DNA of 50,860 bases from an uncultured bacterium (GCA_913009415.1 CAJVYM010000003.1:1-50860), one strand, 5' to 3'; positions 17,212-26,254 are shown, counted from the stretch's first letter. Program-made: numbers and translations. Notes: generated by a model not told the origin, from the letters alone.

Positions 17212-18651
17212 TCATTCTTCCATGCCGTCCTCTCCCAAGGAGAAGACCTCTATCTGGTTTGTACGCTCCGGATTGCGCCGGGACGAGCCCTGCGTCATCA
17301 CCACGATCCCCGGCGTGATATTCTCCCGGTCACACCAATCAGCCAGGATGCTGTGCCAATCGTGCCTGTCCCCTTCGATGTAGACGGGGTAAACCCCGTA
17401 GGAGAAGGCGAGCTGTTGACAGGTGGCACGGTTGTGGCTTAATGCCAGGATCCACGGGCGTAGCCGATAGCGCGTCACGCGGCGTGCCGTGGCCCCGGTG
17501 CGAGTAGGAATGGCGATCAACCGGGGATGAAGCCTGCGTGCGATGGCCACCACGCTCGATGCGATCGTCTCCTCGATCAGCGCTTCGGCAGAGGCGCTCG
17601 GGGAGAGGTAATCGTTGAACCCGTAATCGGAGTGATTCCCTTCCGTCGCTCTAGCGATGCGCGCGAGCATCCCCACCGCGTCCACCGGATAGGCGCCGAC
17701 GGCTGACTCCTCCGAGAGCATGACCGCATCGGTCCCATCGAGGATGGCGTTGGCGACGTCGGTCGCCTCGGCACGGGTGGGGCGGCTGTTTGCCACCATC
17801 GATTCCAGCATCTGAGTGGCGGTAATGACGGGCTTGCCAAGGAGATTGGCCTCACGGATCAATCGCTTCTGCAGGATGGCGATCCCTTCAATCGGGGTCT
17901 CCACCCCGAGGTCACCACGGGCAACCATGATCCCATCGGTCGCCTCCATGATCGCCTTGATCCGACGGATAGCCACCGCGCGTTCGATCTTGGCGATCAC
18001 GAACGGGTTCTTTCCGTGCGCCGATGCGATCCCTCGCACCGTCTCGATGTCCTCCGGCCCCTGCACAAAAGAGATACTGATCGCATCCACTCCCTGCTCC
18101 AAGGCAAATTCGAGGGCACGGCGATCATTGTCTGTGACCGCGCTGATCCCCAGGTCCGTGCCAGGAAGGTTGACCCCTTTATGCGAGCGCAGCTCCCCAC
18201 CGACCACGATGCGACAGCGGACCTCATTCCCGTCCGCCTCTTCCACCTTGAGCCTGATAAAACCGTCATTTAGGAAGATCACATCGCCGGGGCGTGCCGC
18301 CACGCTCAATCCGGGGAAGCTGACAGAGATTCGCTCGGCGTCGCCGAGAACTCGCTCACTCGTCAGCGTGATCATCTGCCCACGCACAAGCTGTATCGGT
18401 TCCACAGCCAATTCACCGACACGCATCTTCGGCCCGGGCAGGTCGGCCAGGATAGCAACTCGCCTTCCAACCTTCCTCGCTGCCGCGCGGATCCGCTTGA
18501 TGGAGCGTGAATGGCTCTCAAAATCCCCATGAGCGAAGTTGAGACGGGCAACATCCATCCCCTGACGGATCATCCGTTCGAGAACCCGCTGCTCATCGGA
18601 TGCTGGGCCGATGGTGCAGACGATCTTAGTCTTATGCGTTGGGAACTTCAT
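17212..18651 (-). CDS. pyk: Pyruvate kinase
   Basis: A 479-residue pyruvate kinase. The N-terminal TKIVCTIGPAS is followed by ARLNFAHG (35-42, Ala in place of the usual Ser of NFSHG), the B domain (about 72-170), the catalytic lysine in AKIER (K221), the signature VARGDLGVE (243-251) and TATQMLESM (277-285). The C-terminal allosteric domain is present. It makes pyruvate and ATP from phosphoenolpyruvate and ADP. It is the first gene of the glycolytic operon and divergent from the PerR-like gene. AGGGAG lies just upstream of the ATG. Confidence 0.97.
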   Translation of the reverse strand: MKFPTHKTKIVCTIGPASDEQRVLERMIRQGMDVARLNFAHGDFESHSRSIKRIRAAARKVGRRVAILADLPGPKMRVGELAVEPIQLVRGQMITLTSERVLGDAERISVSFPGLSVAARPGDVIFLNDGFIRLKVEEADGNEVRCRIVVGGELRSHKGVNLPGTDLGISAVTDNDRRALEFALEQGVDAISISFVQGPEDIETVRGIASAHGKNPFVIAKIERAVAIRRIKAIMEATDGIMVARGDLGVETPIEGIAILQKRLIREANLLGKPVITATQMLESMVANSRPTRAEATDVANAILDGTDAVMLSEESAVGAYPVDAVGMLARIARATEGNHSDYGFNDYLSPSASAEALIEETIASSVVAIARRLHPRLIAIPTRTGATARRVTRYRLRPWILALSHNRATCQQLAFSYGVYPVYIEGDRHDWHSILADWCDRENITPGIVVMTQGSSRRNPERTNQIEVFSLGEDGMEE

Positions 18652-18746
18652 CTACTCTCCCTATTCACGATCGATTGATAAATTCCGTAAAACAAGTCTA
18701 CCTCGAGATGACGGGAGCATCCAGCGGCGGATGCATGATTAGGACC

Positions 18747-18775
18747 TTGATTTTTAATCGTTCTAAGTTTATAAT
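18747..18775 (+). promoter_or_regulatory. Near-consensus promoter of the perR-mutM-rubrerythrin operon
   Basis: TTGATT (18747-18752) and a perfect TATAAT (18770-18775) are separated by exactly 17 bases. The predicted start point near 18782 is only about three bases before the perR ATG at 18785, implying a leaderless or nearly leaderless message. The AT-rich sequence around the -10 could be an autoregulatory PerR site, though no exact Per box was found. Confidence 0.7.
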
Positions 18776-18784
18776 AGTTCCAAT

Positions 18785-19255
18785 ATGAACCACGAAGAGC
18801 ATTCCACGAAGCTACGAAAGCTAGGACTCATCCCCACGATTCAGCGGGTAGCTGTGTTAAAATTCCTGGAGAATAACCGCGTTCACCCGACCGCTGATGA
18901 GGTTTATCGCGGGGTTAAGGACAGCTTTCCATCTCTCTCCAAGGCGACTGTGTACAACGTACTCGACGCTCTGAAGCGTGCAGGAGCGATCAGGGAATTG
19001 ACCATCGCCCGCCAGGCGGCGCGCTACGATATCATGACCTCGCCTCACCCGCACTTTATGTGCCGCGTCTGCGGCAGGGTGTACGACATCGACCTCCCAC
19101 ATGCGGTACATGAAGGGGACGTTGTCGATGGTCATCAGGTGGAGTCGGTGCAGACCTACATCTACGGCGTATGCGCGCGTTGCCGCGAGAAAGGGGCCAA
19201 GAATTCTGCGAGAAAGGATCAAGAGACAAAGGCAAGTGGGAGGGATGATGCCTGA
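18785..19255 (+). CDS. perR: Fur-family peroxide-type regulator (PerR-like)
   Basis: A 156-residue Fur-superfamily repressor. The winged helix (about 8-80) has the HPTADEVYRGVK and SKATVYNVLDALKRAG helices. A metal-sensing region has the HPHFMC segment, and a structural zinc site is formed by CRVCG (about 94-98) and CARC (about 132-135). The Asp-containing VYDIDLP loop is more like PerR than Fur, and the downstream genes are peroxide-defence genes, so PerR is favoured. Iron-loaded PerR is inactivated by peroxide oxidation of its His ligands, which would derepress this operon. There is a basic 20-residue tail. No ribosome site precedes the ATG, in line with the promoter lying almost on top of it. 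The end overlaps mutM by 8 bases. Confidence 0.85.
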   Translation: MNHEEHSTKLRKLGLIPTIQRVAVLKFLENNRVHPTADEVYRGVKDSFPSLSKATVYNVLDALKRAGAIRELTIARQAARYDIMTSPHPHFMCRVCGRVYDIDLPHAVHEGDVVDGHQVESVQTYIYGVCARCREKGAKNSARKDQETKASGRDDA

Positions 19256-20042
19256 GCTTCCCGAGGTGGAGACAATCGTGCGAGGACTTGGTGCAACAGT
19301 CGGATCGCGTATCGAGAGTATCGATGTGCTCGATCAGCGCCTCGATCTGCCACAGGATAAGATCGCGGGCAGAACAATCGAGGCGGTCTCCCGCCGCGGC
19401 AAGTACATCAGCATCCAGCTATCCGGTGGTGGTTCGCTCATCGTTCACCTGCGCATGTCCGGCCGGCTCGCCCTTATGCGCTCCGCGGCCGAGGAGAAGC
19501 ACACGCGCTTCATCATCCATCTTGAGGATGGCGGGAAGATCTACTTCATCAACCCGCGTCGCCTCGGTACAGCCGAATACTCGATGGACGGATTTCCGCA
19601 TGAGTTGGGGGTGGAGCCGCTCACAGGTGACTTTACCGCAAGGAAGCTGCACAAAATCGTGGCCGGCAGCCGGGCGCCGATCAAACCGCTGCTGATGGAC
19701 CAAAGGAGAATCGCCGGTCTGGGGAACATCTACTCGTCCGAGGCGCTGTGGCGAGTGGAGATCGATCCACGCAGGATCGCGAACACCATCTCAGAGGATG
19801 AGGCTGGGAAGCTACATCGCGCCATCAGATCGATTTTGCGTCAGGCGATAGAAAACGCCGGGACGACTTTTGGACAGAGCGTTTCCGATTACCGCGATGC
19901 CTACGGGGATTACGGCAAGTTCCAAGAGATGCTCGCGGTCTACGGGCGCGCGGGAGAGAAGTGTCCCCGCTGTGGGGAAGGGATTGTACGCATAAGACAG
20001 GCGGGGCGGTCGACGTACTTCTGCCCCGGTTGCCAGAAGTGA
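19248..20042 (+). CDS. mutM: Formamidopyrimidine-DNA glycosylase (Fpg)
   Basis: A 264-residue bifunctional 8-oxoguanine DNA glycosylase/AP lyase. The ATG at 19248 gives MPELPEVE, leaving Pro2 as the catalytic nucleophile and Glu3 as the acid after Met removal. Longer frames lack this N-terminus. K52 is in RRGKY, with HLRMSGR and GLGNIYSSEALW downstream. The C-terminal zinc finger is CPRC...CPGC. It removes oxidised purines from DNA. It overlaps the PerR gene, with GGGAGG upstream, so repair of oxidative DNA damage is co-expressed with the regulator. Confidence 0.96.
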   Translation: MPELPEVETIVRGLGATVGSRIESIDVLDQRLDLPQDKIAGRTIEAVSRRGKYISIQLSGGGSLIVHLRMSGRLALMRSAAEEKHTRFIIHLEDGGKIYFINPRRLGTAEYSMDGFPHELGVEPLTGDFTARKLHKIVAGSRAPIKPLLMDQRRIAGLGNIYSSEALWRVEIDPRRIANTISEDEAGKLHRAIRSILRQAIENAGTTFGQSVSDYRDAYGDYGKFQEMLAVYGRAGEKCPRCGEGIVRIRQAGRSTYFCPGCQK

Positions 20043-20093
20043 GTTCGTGGGGTTCGTGGGGAACAGAGAAAGACCACAATAAGGAGGAGGGTT

Positions 20094-20666
20094 ATGGAGT
20101 TGAAAGGATCACGTACAGAGAGAAATCTGCTGACGGCGTTTGCCGGGGAATCACAGGCGAGGAATCGCTACACCTATTTTGCCAGCAAGGCGAAGAAGGA
20201 CGGATACGTTCAGATACAATCCATATTTGAAGAGACGGCCAACCAGGAGAAGGAACACGCAGAGAGGCTGTTTAAATTCCTTACCGGGGGCGAAGTGAAG
20301 ATCGAGGCGGCGTTCCCCGCCGGCGTGATCGGGACTACGGCACAGAACCTGAAGGCGGCGGCAGGCGGAGAACACTACGAGTGGGAGGAGATGTACCCCT
20401 CGTTTGCTGTAGTTGCTCGCGAGGAGGGGTTCACCGAGATCGCCAAAGTGTTCCAAGCAATCGCCGTGGCGGAGAAGCAGCACGAGAAGCGCTACCTCGA
20501 CCTGCTGGCAAACGTCGAGGCAGGAACGGTATTTAATAAGAACAAGTCGGTCGTCTGGAGGTGTCGTAACTGCGGCTACCTCCACACGGGGCCAGAGGCA
20601 CCGGAAGTCTGTCCAGCCTGCGCACATCCGCAAGCATACTTCGAGATCCTCGGTGAAAATTGGTGA
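20094..20666 (+). CDS. rbr: Rubrerythrin
   Basis: A 190-residue rubrerythrin. The N-terminal four-helix ferritin-like diiron domain has AFAGESQARNRY (E19), EKEH (52-55) and EKQH (127-130) ligand motifs. The C-terminal rubredoxin domain has CRNC (157-160) and CPAC (173-176) holding an FeS4 site. It reduces hydrogen peroxide to water with electrons from rubredoxin or NAD(P)H:rubredoxin reductases in the cytoplasm of anaerobes. GGAGGAGG lies before the ATG. Third gene of the PerR operon. A short direct repeat (GTTCGTGGG twice) lies in the gap after mutM. Confidence 0.95.
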   Translation: MELKGSRTERNLLTAFAGESQARNRYTYFASKAKKDGYVQIQSIFEETANQEKEHAERLFKFLTGGEVKIEAAFPAGVIGTTAQNLKAAAGGEHYEWEEMYPSFAVVAREEGFTEIAKVFQAIAVAEKQHEKRYLDLLANVEAGTVFNKNKSVVWRCRNCGYLHTGPEAPEVCPACAHPQAYFEILGENW

Positions 20667-20699
20667 GCGAAAGCCGCAATAAGAAGCAATAGGAGACCG

Positions 20700-21362
20700 A
20701 TGATGGAAAACAAGAATCAGGAGTACAGGATGCAGATGCCTCTATTGGGGGACTCATTCCCACGGATGGAGGTTCAGACGACACAAGGGCCGGTCTCGTT
20801 GCCGGGGGCATACGCAGGGAAGTGGTTCCTGCTGTTCAGCCACCCGGCCGACTTCACCCCGGTCTGCACAACAGAGTTTGTGGCATTTCAGAAGCGCTAC
20901 GGGAAGTTCAAGGATCTAAACACGGAGCTGATCGGCCTGTCGGTCGACCAGGTCTTCTCCCACATCAAGTGGATCGATTGGATCAAGGATAACTTAAACG
21001 TCGATATCAAGTTCCCGATTATCACCGGGACGGAGGCGATCGCCGCCAAGCTCGGTCTGATTCACCCCGGGAAGGGGACGAACATGGTGCGCGCGGTATT
21101 CATCGTCGACCCCAAGGGGATCGTGCGGGCGATCATGTACTATCCACAGGAATTGGGGCGAAACATGGACGAGTTCCTGCGCATGATCAAGGGATTCCAG
21201 ATCGCGGATCGTGACGGGGTCGCTATTCCCGCTAACTGGCCGGATAACGAGCTGATCGGAGATGACGTGATCGTGCCACCACCGAACAATGTGGATGCGG
21301 CGAAGAAGATCGTTACCCAGTACGATTGCTACGATTGGTGGTTCTGCCACAAGAAGCAATAG
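20700..21362 (+). CDS. Peroxiredoxin, Prx6 (1-Cys) type
   Basis: A 220-residue thioredoxin-fold peroxidase with the peroxidatic cysteine C56 in [10 protein letters not shown] and the long C-terminal domain typical of Prx6/archaeal peroxiredoxins. Two more cysteines (C210, C216) near the C-terminus in [12 protein letters not shown] could act as resolving thiols, as in some archaeal relatives. It reduces H2O2 and organic peroxides. Two tandem ATG codons (20700, 20703) follow AGGAG; the second has the better spacing. The gene lies 33 bases after rubrerythrin in the PerR operon. Confidence 0.92.
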   Translation: MMENKNQEYRMQMPLLGDSFPRMEVQTTQGPVSLPGAYAGKWFLLFSHPADFTPVCTTEFVAFQKRYGKFKDLNTELIGLSVDQVFSHIKWIDWIKDNLNVDIKFPIITGTEAIAAKLGLIHPGKGTNMVRAVFIVDPKGIVRAIMYYPQELGRNMDEFLRMIKGFQIADRDGVAIPANWPDNELIGDDVIVPPPNNVDAAKKIVTQYDCYDWWFCHKKQ

Positions 21363-21373
21363 GGAGGAACAAC

Positions 21374-21895
21374 ATGATTGGAAAGCGAATGCAGGACGCG
21401 ATGAACGAGCAGATCAAGCATGAACTGGAGTCGGCGTACCTCTACCTCTCCATGGTTGCCTATCTCAATGCCGAGGGGCTGGATGGGATGGCTGCCTGGA
21501 TGACGGTGCAGACGCAGGAGGAGATCGCGCACGCGATGCGCTTCTTCAGCCACATCAACGAACGCAGCGGGCGCGTTGAACTCCTCCCGCTCGCTCAACC
21601 GAAGAAGGAGTGGGCTTCACCGCTCGAAGCGTTCAAGGCGGCCTACGCTCACGAACAGTTTATCAGCGGAACGATCGACGACCTGGTGAAGGTCGCCGAG
21701 GAGGAGAACGACAACCCGGCGAAGATCATGCTGCAGTGGTTCGTCTCCGAGCAAGTAGAGGAGGAAGACTCCACACGCAAGGTGGTAGAACTCCTGGAAC
21801 GGATAGGCGATTCTGGTCACGGTCTTGTTATGGTCGACCGTGAGCTGGGTGCACGCCCGGCGGCAGCGCCAAGTTCAGAGGGGGAAGCAGCATGA
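21374..21895 (+). CDS. Non-haem ferritin
   Basis: A 173-residue bacterial ferritin (Ftn type). Ferroxidase ligands appear in EQIKHELESAYLYLSM (first helix), QEEIAHAMRFFSHI (E and H of helix 2) and SEQVEEE (helix 4 Glu). It oxidises Fe2+ and stores iron, limiting Fenton chemistry. The ATG at 21374 is chosen because GGGAGG lies a few bases upstream and the product begins with the normal MIGKRMQDAMNEQI; an upstream ATG lies inside the previous gene. It overlaps the flavin reductase gene by four bases. Confidence 0.93.
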   Translation: MIGKRMQDAMNEQIKHELESAYLYLSMVAYLNAEGLDGMAAWMTVQTQEEIAHAMRFFSHINERSGRVELLPLAQPKKEWASPLEAFKAAYAHEQFISGTIDDLVKVAEEENDNPAKIMLQWFVSEQVEEEDSTRKVVELLERIGDSGHGLVMVDRELGARPAAAPSSEGEAA

Positions 21896-22425
21896 GCGAG
21901 TTCAAGATTACAACGGACTCAGGTGGGCTGAACCAAGCTCTGTTTGAGGTTACCCATGGCTTGTACGTCCTCACCGCCGTTCGCGGCGGGAGGGCGACCG
22001 GACACAGTCCGAATGGCCAGTGCCTCGACGCGGCGATGCAGATCACCAACGCCCCACCGCGGATAGCAATCGGAGTGGGGAAGAAATCCCTCACCCACGA
22101 GATGATCGTAGAGACGGGAAAGTTTATGCTAAACACAATAGATCGCGAGGACTCCGAAGCGGCGGATGTTGTGAGGCGTTTCGGGTTTCAGTCTGGCCGT
22201 AATGTTGACAAGTTCGCCGATTTCCCCTACGAAGAGGGGGAGAACGGGGCGCCGATCCTGCCGGATGCGAAGGCATTCTACGAGTGCACGGTGTTACCTG
22301 AGTTCACGGTGGATCTGGTGACGCACACCCTGTTCGTCGCCTCGGTCGATCGAGCCGGAACGAAAGAGGATGGAGAACCGTTGACGTATAACGAATACAG
22401 AAAAAACATGCGCAAAAGGAGGTAG
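21892..22425 (+). CDS. Flavin reductase domain protein (flavoredoxin/Hrb-like)
   Basis: A 177-residue FMN-binding split-barrel protein: [41 protein letters not shown], a GKFMLNTI strand and [12 protein letters not shown]. In Moorella-type high-molecular-weight rubredoxin (Hrb) such a domain is fused to rubredoxin and carries electrons from NAD(P)H to flavodiiron proteins. Here the rubredoxin gene follows separately, five bases downstream, so the pair looks like a split Hrb. The flavodiiron partner lies at 26255-27424. Its start shares ATGA with the ferritin stop. Confidence 0.88.
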   Translation: MSEFKITTDSGGLNQALFEVTHGLYVLTAVRGGRATGHSPNGQCLDAAMQITNAPPRIAIGVGKKSLTHEMIVETGKFMLNTIDREDSEAADVVRRFGFQSGRNVDKFADFPYEEGENGAPILPDAKAFYECTVLPEFTVDLVTHTLFVASVDRAGTKEDGEPLTYNEYRKNMRKRR

Positions 22426-22430
22426 TAAAG

Positions 22431-22589
22431 ATGGAAAAGTGGGTATGCACAGTGTGCGGATATGTCTACGATCCGGTGGATGGGGACCCGACGAGCGGCA
22501 TCGAGCCGGGGACGTCATTCGCGGATCTACCCGAGGATTGGGTCTGCCCCGATTGCGGTGTAGGTAAGGACATGTTCGAGAAACAGTAG
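22431..22589 (+). CDS. Rubredoxin
   Basis: A 52-residue rubredoxin with CTVCG (C6, C9) and CPDCG (C39, C42) binding one iron, and the conserved YVYDP and DLPEDWVCP stretches. It is a small cytoplasmic electron carrier to rubrerythrin, superoxide reductase and flavodiiron protein. GGAGG lies about eight bases upstream. It is the last gene of the PerR-led unit; a separate promoter follows for the Rrf2-led genes. Confidence 0.97.
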   Translation: MEKWVCTVCGYVYDPVDGDPTSGIEPGTSFADLPEDWVCPDCGVGKDMFEKQ

Positions 22590-22630
22590 GATTAGCGGCA
22601 GCATCTAATACTGGCAACGTTGCTCCGTTC

Positions 22631-22658
22631 TTGACAAAGAGAAGGTTGTTGGTACAAT
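22631..22658 (+). promoter_or_regulatory. Sigma-70 promoter of the Rrf2-led operon
   Basis: A perfect TTGACA (22631-22636), a 16-base spacer and TACAAT (22653-22658, five of six consensus). The start point would fall near 22665, inside the palindrome at 22664-22683. Confidence 0.75.
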
Positions 22659-22663
22659 AAAGG

Positions 22664-22683
22664 GATAAAAAGATCGTTTTATC
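22664..22683 (+). promoter_or_regulatory. Palindromic operator, probably bound by the Rrf2-family regulator
   Basis: A perfect inverted repeat, GATAAAA and TTTTATC with a 6-base centre, covers the predicted transcription start and ends just before the ribosome site of the Rrf2-like gene. Position and symmetry suggest autoregulation. Confidence 0.55.
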
Positions 22684-22690
22684 TGGAGGA

Positions 22691-23113
22691 ATGATGCTCT
22701 ACTCCTTGACCACGAAGTACTCGGTGATCGCCCTGGTTGAACTGGCCAGGCAAGACGGGCAGATGCGAGTCAAGGAGATCGCTGAGGCGCGGGGGATTCC
22801 ACCGCACTTCCTCGCCAAGCTGGTTCCCCCACTCGTGCGCGCCGGAATCCTGGCATCGATGCGGGGAAAGACCGGCGGGATAAGCTTCGCCCGTGACCCA
22901 AGCGAGGTCTCACTGGCAGACGTGGTACGGGTGATCGAAGGGGATGGATACTTCGAAGAGTGCGTCTTTGAGCTTGATCCCTGCCCTGGGCGCCCGGGAT
23001 GCCCGCTGCACGATGTATGGGACCCGCTGCGCGATGAGATCATCCGCTTTCTTGAAGAGACAACGATCGGGTCAGTGGCCGATAAGCTGGATGCTGCAAA
23101 GGAGGAGCAATGA
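22691..23113 (+). CDS. Rrf2/IscR-family Fe-S cluster-sensing transcriptional regulator
   Basis: A 140-residue Rrf2 protein. The N-terminal winged helix is followed by three cysteines, C91, C98 and C104, at nearly the spacing of the [2Fe-2S] ligands of IscR (92/98/104). IscR-like proteins report Fe-S status; NsrR-like ones sense NO. Its operon encodes a hybrid cluster protein, a flavodiiron protein and SufBC, so both signals are plausible. Tandem ATG codons at 22691 and 22694 follow GGAGG, and the second may be used. It overlaps the next gene by four bases. Confidence 0.88.
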   Translation: MMLYSLTTKYSVIALVELARQDGQMRVKEIAEARGIPPHFLAKLVPPLVRAGILASMRGKTGGISFARDPSEVSLADVVRVIEGDGYFEECVFELDPCPGRPGCPLHDVWDPLRDEIIRFLEETTIGSVADKLDAAKEEQ

Positions 23114-24273
23114 GCGAATTGATATCAAACGAACGGAAGGATGCGCTGCGCAAGATCCTCTCACGCCTGCATGCGGGAGAATCAGCAGAAGCGTTGAAGG
23201 AAGAGTTTAAGGAATTGCTGGGCGAAGTCACCCCGCTTGAGATCTCGCAGATCGAGGCGGAGCTCGTCAAGGAGGGGACACCGCGAGAGGAACTGATGAG
23301 TCTGTGCGACGTGCACATGGCCATGTTCAAGGAGTCGCTCTCCCAAGAACCGGACCTCCCCGACTGGCACCCGCTCCACATCCTGTATGAGGAACACCGC
23401 GGTATGTTGCAGGCCTCCGAGGGTATCTGGAAGCTCGCGCGCGATGGCTCCGAAGATACAGATGAACTCCAAGGGCTGGCGGCGAAACTTGCCGACACGG
23501 AAGTTCATTACCAACGCGAGGAGAACGTGCTCTTCCCTTACCTGGAGAAGCACGGGATCACCGAGCCGCCAGCGATCATGTGGATGGAGCACGATCGCAT
23601 CCGCGCCGAGCGCAAAGCGCTCATCTCTCTCGTCGAATCGGGTACGCGGGGAAAACTCTTGGAGACAAGAGCGCGCGGGCTTTACGAGATTTTCTCTTCC
23701 CACTTTCAAAAAGAAGGAAAGATCCTGTTTCCAAGCGCCATTGACGTGATCACCGACGCAGAATGGAAACGCATCCGCAAGGAATTCGACGGAATCGGAT
23801 ACACCCCGTTCGTATCGAAGATCGCCCCGGCCCCGCTGTTGACGGATGAAGAGAAAGCCGCGGATGGAGAGATTAACTTCACCGCCGGATCACTATCGCT
23901 CAAAGAACTCTCTGCGGTCCTCGATACCTTGCCGGTTGATATCACGTTCATCGACCTGGACGACCGCGTCCGTTACTTCAATCAAGCGCCGGACCGTGTG
24001 TTCGTGAGGAGCCCGGCGATCATCGGCCGGACGGTGCAAAATTGTCATCCGCAGAAGAGCATCGCGGCTGTAAACCGGATACTGAAGGAGTTCGAGAACG
24101 GTGAACGCGATGAGGCGGAGTTTTGGATCAACCAGGGCGGAAAGACGGTGTATATCCGCTATCTACCGGTGAGAGGAGAGTCTGGGGTGTACCTGGGAAC
24201 GCTCGAGGTCACCCAGGATATCACGAAGATCAAAGCGATCGAGGGAGAAAAGAGACTCCTCGATGATATTTAA
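23110..24273 (+). CDS. DUF438-hemerythrin-PAS protein
   Basis: A 387-residue three-part protein. Residues 1-75 match the helical DUF438 domain (LSRLHAGESAEALKEEF). Residues about 85-220 are a hemerythrin-like helical bundle with candidate iron ligands H87/H90, H96, H133 plus YQREENVLFP, H161 and a later SSHFQKE histidine. Residues about 255-380 are a PAS domain (LSAVLDTLPVDITFIDLDDRVRYFN...). Such proteins bind O2 or NO at a diiron centre and probably act as sensors or iron-repair factors like RIC/YtfE. It overlaps the Rrf2 gene and lies 9 bases before hcp, supporting a role in NO or oxygen stress. Confidence 0.88.
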   Translation: MSELISNERKDALRKILSRLHAGESAEALKEEFKELLGEVTPLEISQIEAELVKEGTPREELMSLCDVHMAMFKESLSQEPDLPDWHPLHILYEEHRGMLQASEGIWKLARDGSEDTDELQGLAAKLADTEVHYQREENVLFPYLEKHGITEPPAIMWMEHDRIRAERKALISLVESGTRGKLLETRARGLYEIFSSHFQKEGKILFPSAIDVITDAEWKRIRKEFDGIGYTPFVSKIAPAPLLTDEEKAADGEINFTAGSLSLKELSAVLDTLPVDITFIDLDDRVRYFNQAPDRVFVRSPAIIGRTVQNCHPQKSIAAVNRILKEFENGERDEAEFWINQGGKTVYIRYLPVRGESGVYLGTLEVTQDITKIKAIEGEKRLLDDI

Positions 24274-24282
24274 GGAGGCATA

Positions 24283-25590
24283 ATGGCTGAAAAACTGGAC
24301 ATGTTCTGTTACCAATGCTCACAGACCGTGGGGGGAACCGGATGCACGGTGCAGGGAGTGTGCGGAAAGACGGCGACCGTCGCCCGGCTGCAGGATAATT
24401 TGCTCCTTGCCACCAAGGGGCTGTCGGCGTACCTGTACCACGCACGCGAACTCGGGTATACCGATACGGAGATTGACGCGTTCCTGGAGCGCGTCTTCTA
24501 CACGACGTTTACCAACGTTAATTTCGACGCTGACGACCTCGTCCGATTCGCCATTGAGGCGGGGGAGACGAGCCTGCGCACGATGCGCCTCCTCAAGAAG
24601 GCGCACATCGACACGTACGGTGAACCCGTCCCAACGCAAGTACCGACAGGGACGGTTAAGGGACACGCGATCATCGTCACCGGACACGGATTGAAGGCGC
24701 TGGAGGAGCTGCTGAAGCAGACGGAGGGGAAGGGGATCAACGTGTACACTCACTCTGAGATGCTCCCGGCGCACGGCTACCCCGGCCTGAAGAAGTACAA
24801 GCACCTGGTGGGAAACCTGGGGAAGGCGTGGTTCGATCAGAAGAAGCTGTTCTCTGAAATCCCGGCGGCGATCCTCGGGACGTCGAACTGTGTGTTGCTA
24901 CCAAAGGATGACTATAAGGATCGGATGTTCACTACCGGGCCGGCCAAGCTCCCCGGAGTAAAGCACATTTCAGGCTATGACTATTCCGCGGTGATAGAGA
25001 AGGCGCTATCCCTCCCCGAGCTTCCCGATGCACCGGGGGAAGTGACGCTCACCACCGGGTTCTCCCTCGCCACCCTCCTTCCGTTGAAGGACAAGATCAA
25101 GAAACTCGTGGAAGAGGGGAAGATCAGCCACTTCTTCCTCGTCGGTGGGTGCGACTCACCGCTGAAGAAAGCGAGCTACTATCGAGAATTCGTCAAGGCC
25201 TTGCCGAAAGACACGGTCGTCCTAACCCTCGCCTGCGGGAAGTTCCGGATCAATGATCTCGACCTGGGGGATATCGAGGGGATACCGCGGCTGATCGATC
25301 TCGGGCAGTGCAACGACTCGATCGTGGCCATCGACTTCGCCGTCGCCCTCGCCGACCTGTTCGGCGTGGGAGTAAACGATCTGCCACTCACCCTCATCCT
25401 ATCGTGGATGGAGCAGAAGGCGGTCGCCATCCTGTGGTCGCTCCTGTCGCTTAACATCAAGGGAATCTACCTCGGGCCGATCCTCCCGGCGTGGGTGAAC
25501 GACGACATCCTGAAGGTGCTGCAGGACAACTACGACCTGCGACTGATCGGTGATCCACAGGAGGACATCGCTCGCATATTGGCAACATAG
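24283..25590 (+). CDS. hcp: Hybrid cluster protein (hydroxylamine reductase), short class III form
   Basis: A 435-residue hybrid cluster protein. The N-terminal FCYQCSQT...C...C motif (C9, C12, C21, C27) binds the cubane. Hybrid Fe-S-O cluster ligands are recognisable in [22 protein letters not shown] and LACGKF segments. It is about 100 residues shorter than E. coli Hcp, matching class III proteins that lack the second helical bundle. Hcp reduces NO to N2O in vivo and hydroxylamine to ammonia in vitro. It lies in the Rrf2 operon next to the hemerythrin protein and upstream of a nitroreductase-family gene and the flavodiiron gene. Confidence 0.93.
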   Translation: MAEKLDMFCYQCSQTVGGTGCTVQGVCGKTATVARLQDNLLLATKGLSAYLYHARELGYTDTEIDAFLERVFYTTFTNVNFDADDLVRFAIEAGETSLRTMRLLKKAHIDTYGEPVPTQVPTGTVKGHAIIVTGHGLKALEELLKQTEGKGINVYTHSEMLPAHGYPGLKKYKHLVGNLGKAWFDQKKLFSEIPAAILGTSNCVLLPKDDYKDRMFTTGPAKLPGVKHISGYDYSAVIEKALSLPELPDAPGEVTLTTGFSLATLLPLKDKIKKLVEEGKISHFFLVGGCDSPLKKASYYREFVKALPKDTVVLTLACGKFRINDLDLGDIEGIPRLIDLGQCNDSIVAIDFAVALADLFGVGVNDLPLTLILSWMEQKAVAILWSLLSLNIKGIYLGPILPAWVNDDILKVLQDNYDLRLIGDPQEDIARILAT

Positions 25591-25640
25591 GAAAAGGAGC
25601 TAAGCCCGCTTGGTATCAACCACGGCAAAGGAGGATTGAG

Positions 25641-26237
25641 ATGCAAGAAAACGAAGTGTTGAAGGCGATTCGCGATAGGATCAGCATCTTCCGCTTTCAG
25701 GAAGACGCAATATCCGATGAACAGCTAGATACGATATTGGAGGCGGGACGCTGGGCGCCTTCATACGCCAACTCCCAGCCGTGGACGTTCATCGTGGTCC
25801 GTGATGAGAGCAAACGACGCGCACTGGGAGAGCTGGTACAGCGCATCGCCCTGGCGCGCCGGGGAAATGTCGGTATCACCGGCCCCGGGATCGGCGGTGC
25901 GCCGGCGGTGATCGCCATTGCCGTCGACCCATGGCGAGATAGCAAGCACTTCGTGGAGACGGGGGCAATTGCCGCACAGAACATGGCGCTAGTGGCCAAT
26001 TCCCTCGGTCTCGCCACCTTCTGGGCAGGAGTCTACAACTCCGAAGGAAGCCGCAGATCGATCGAGGGAAAGATCAAGAAACTGCTGGGCATCCCTAAGG
26101 AGATGCGCGTTATCGCCCTTCTTCCCGTGGGGATAGCAGCCTACAATCCTCACCACAAGACAGAGACGAGGCGCGAAGATCTAGCGGAATTTGTCCGCTA
26201 TGAAACCTTCGCGGATGAAGAACCCAGCGAAGCCTGA
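25641..26237 (+). CDS. Nitroreductase-family FMN oxidoreductase
   Basis: A 198-residue nitroreductase fold protein: an IRDRISIFRF-type N-terminal FMN phosphate-contact motif, LEAGRWAPSYANSQPW (33-48), and a C-terminal RVIALLPVGIAAYNP strand. It uses FMN and NAD(P)H to reduce quinones, nitro compounds or flavins; the substrate is unknown. GGAGG precedes the start. In this operon it may supply reduced flavin or rubredoxin electrons, which is inference. Confidence 0.88.
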   Translation: MQENEVLKAIRDRISIFRFQEDAISDEQLDTILEAGRWAPSYANSQPWTFIVVRDESKRRALGELVQRIALARRGNVGITGPGIGGAPAVIAIAVDPWRDSKHFVETGAIAAQNMALVANSLGLATFWAGVYNSEGSRRSIEGKIKKLLGIPKEMRVIALLPVGIAAYNPHHKTETRREDLAEFVRYETFADEEPSEA

Positions 26238-26254
26238 TCTTTAAGGAGAGAAGA

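Noticed and set aside
20043..20093. GTTCGTGGG direct repeat between mutM and rubrerythrin as an operator
   Set aside because: Two short copies without dyad symmetry or promoter context; too little to call a site.
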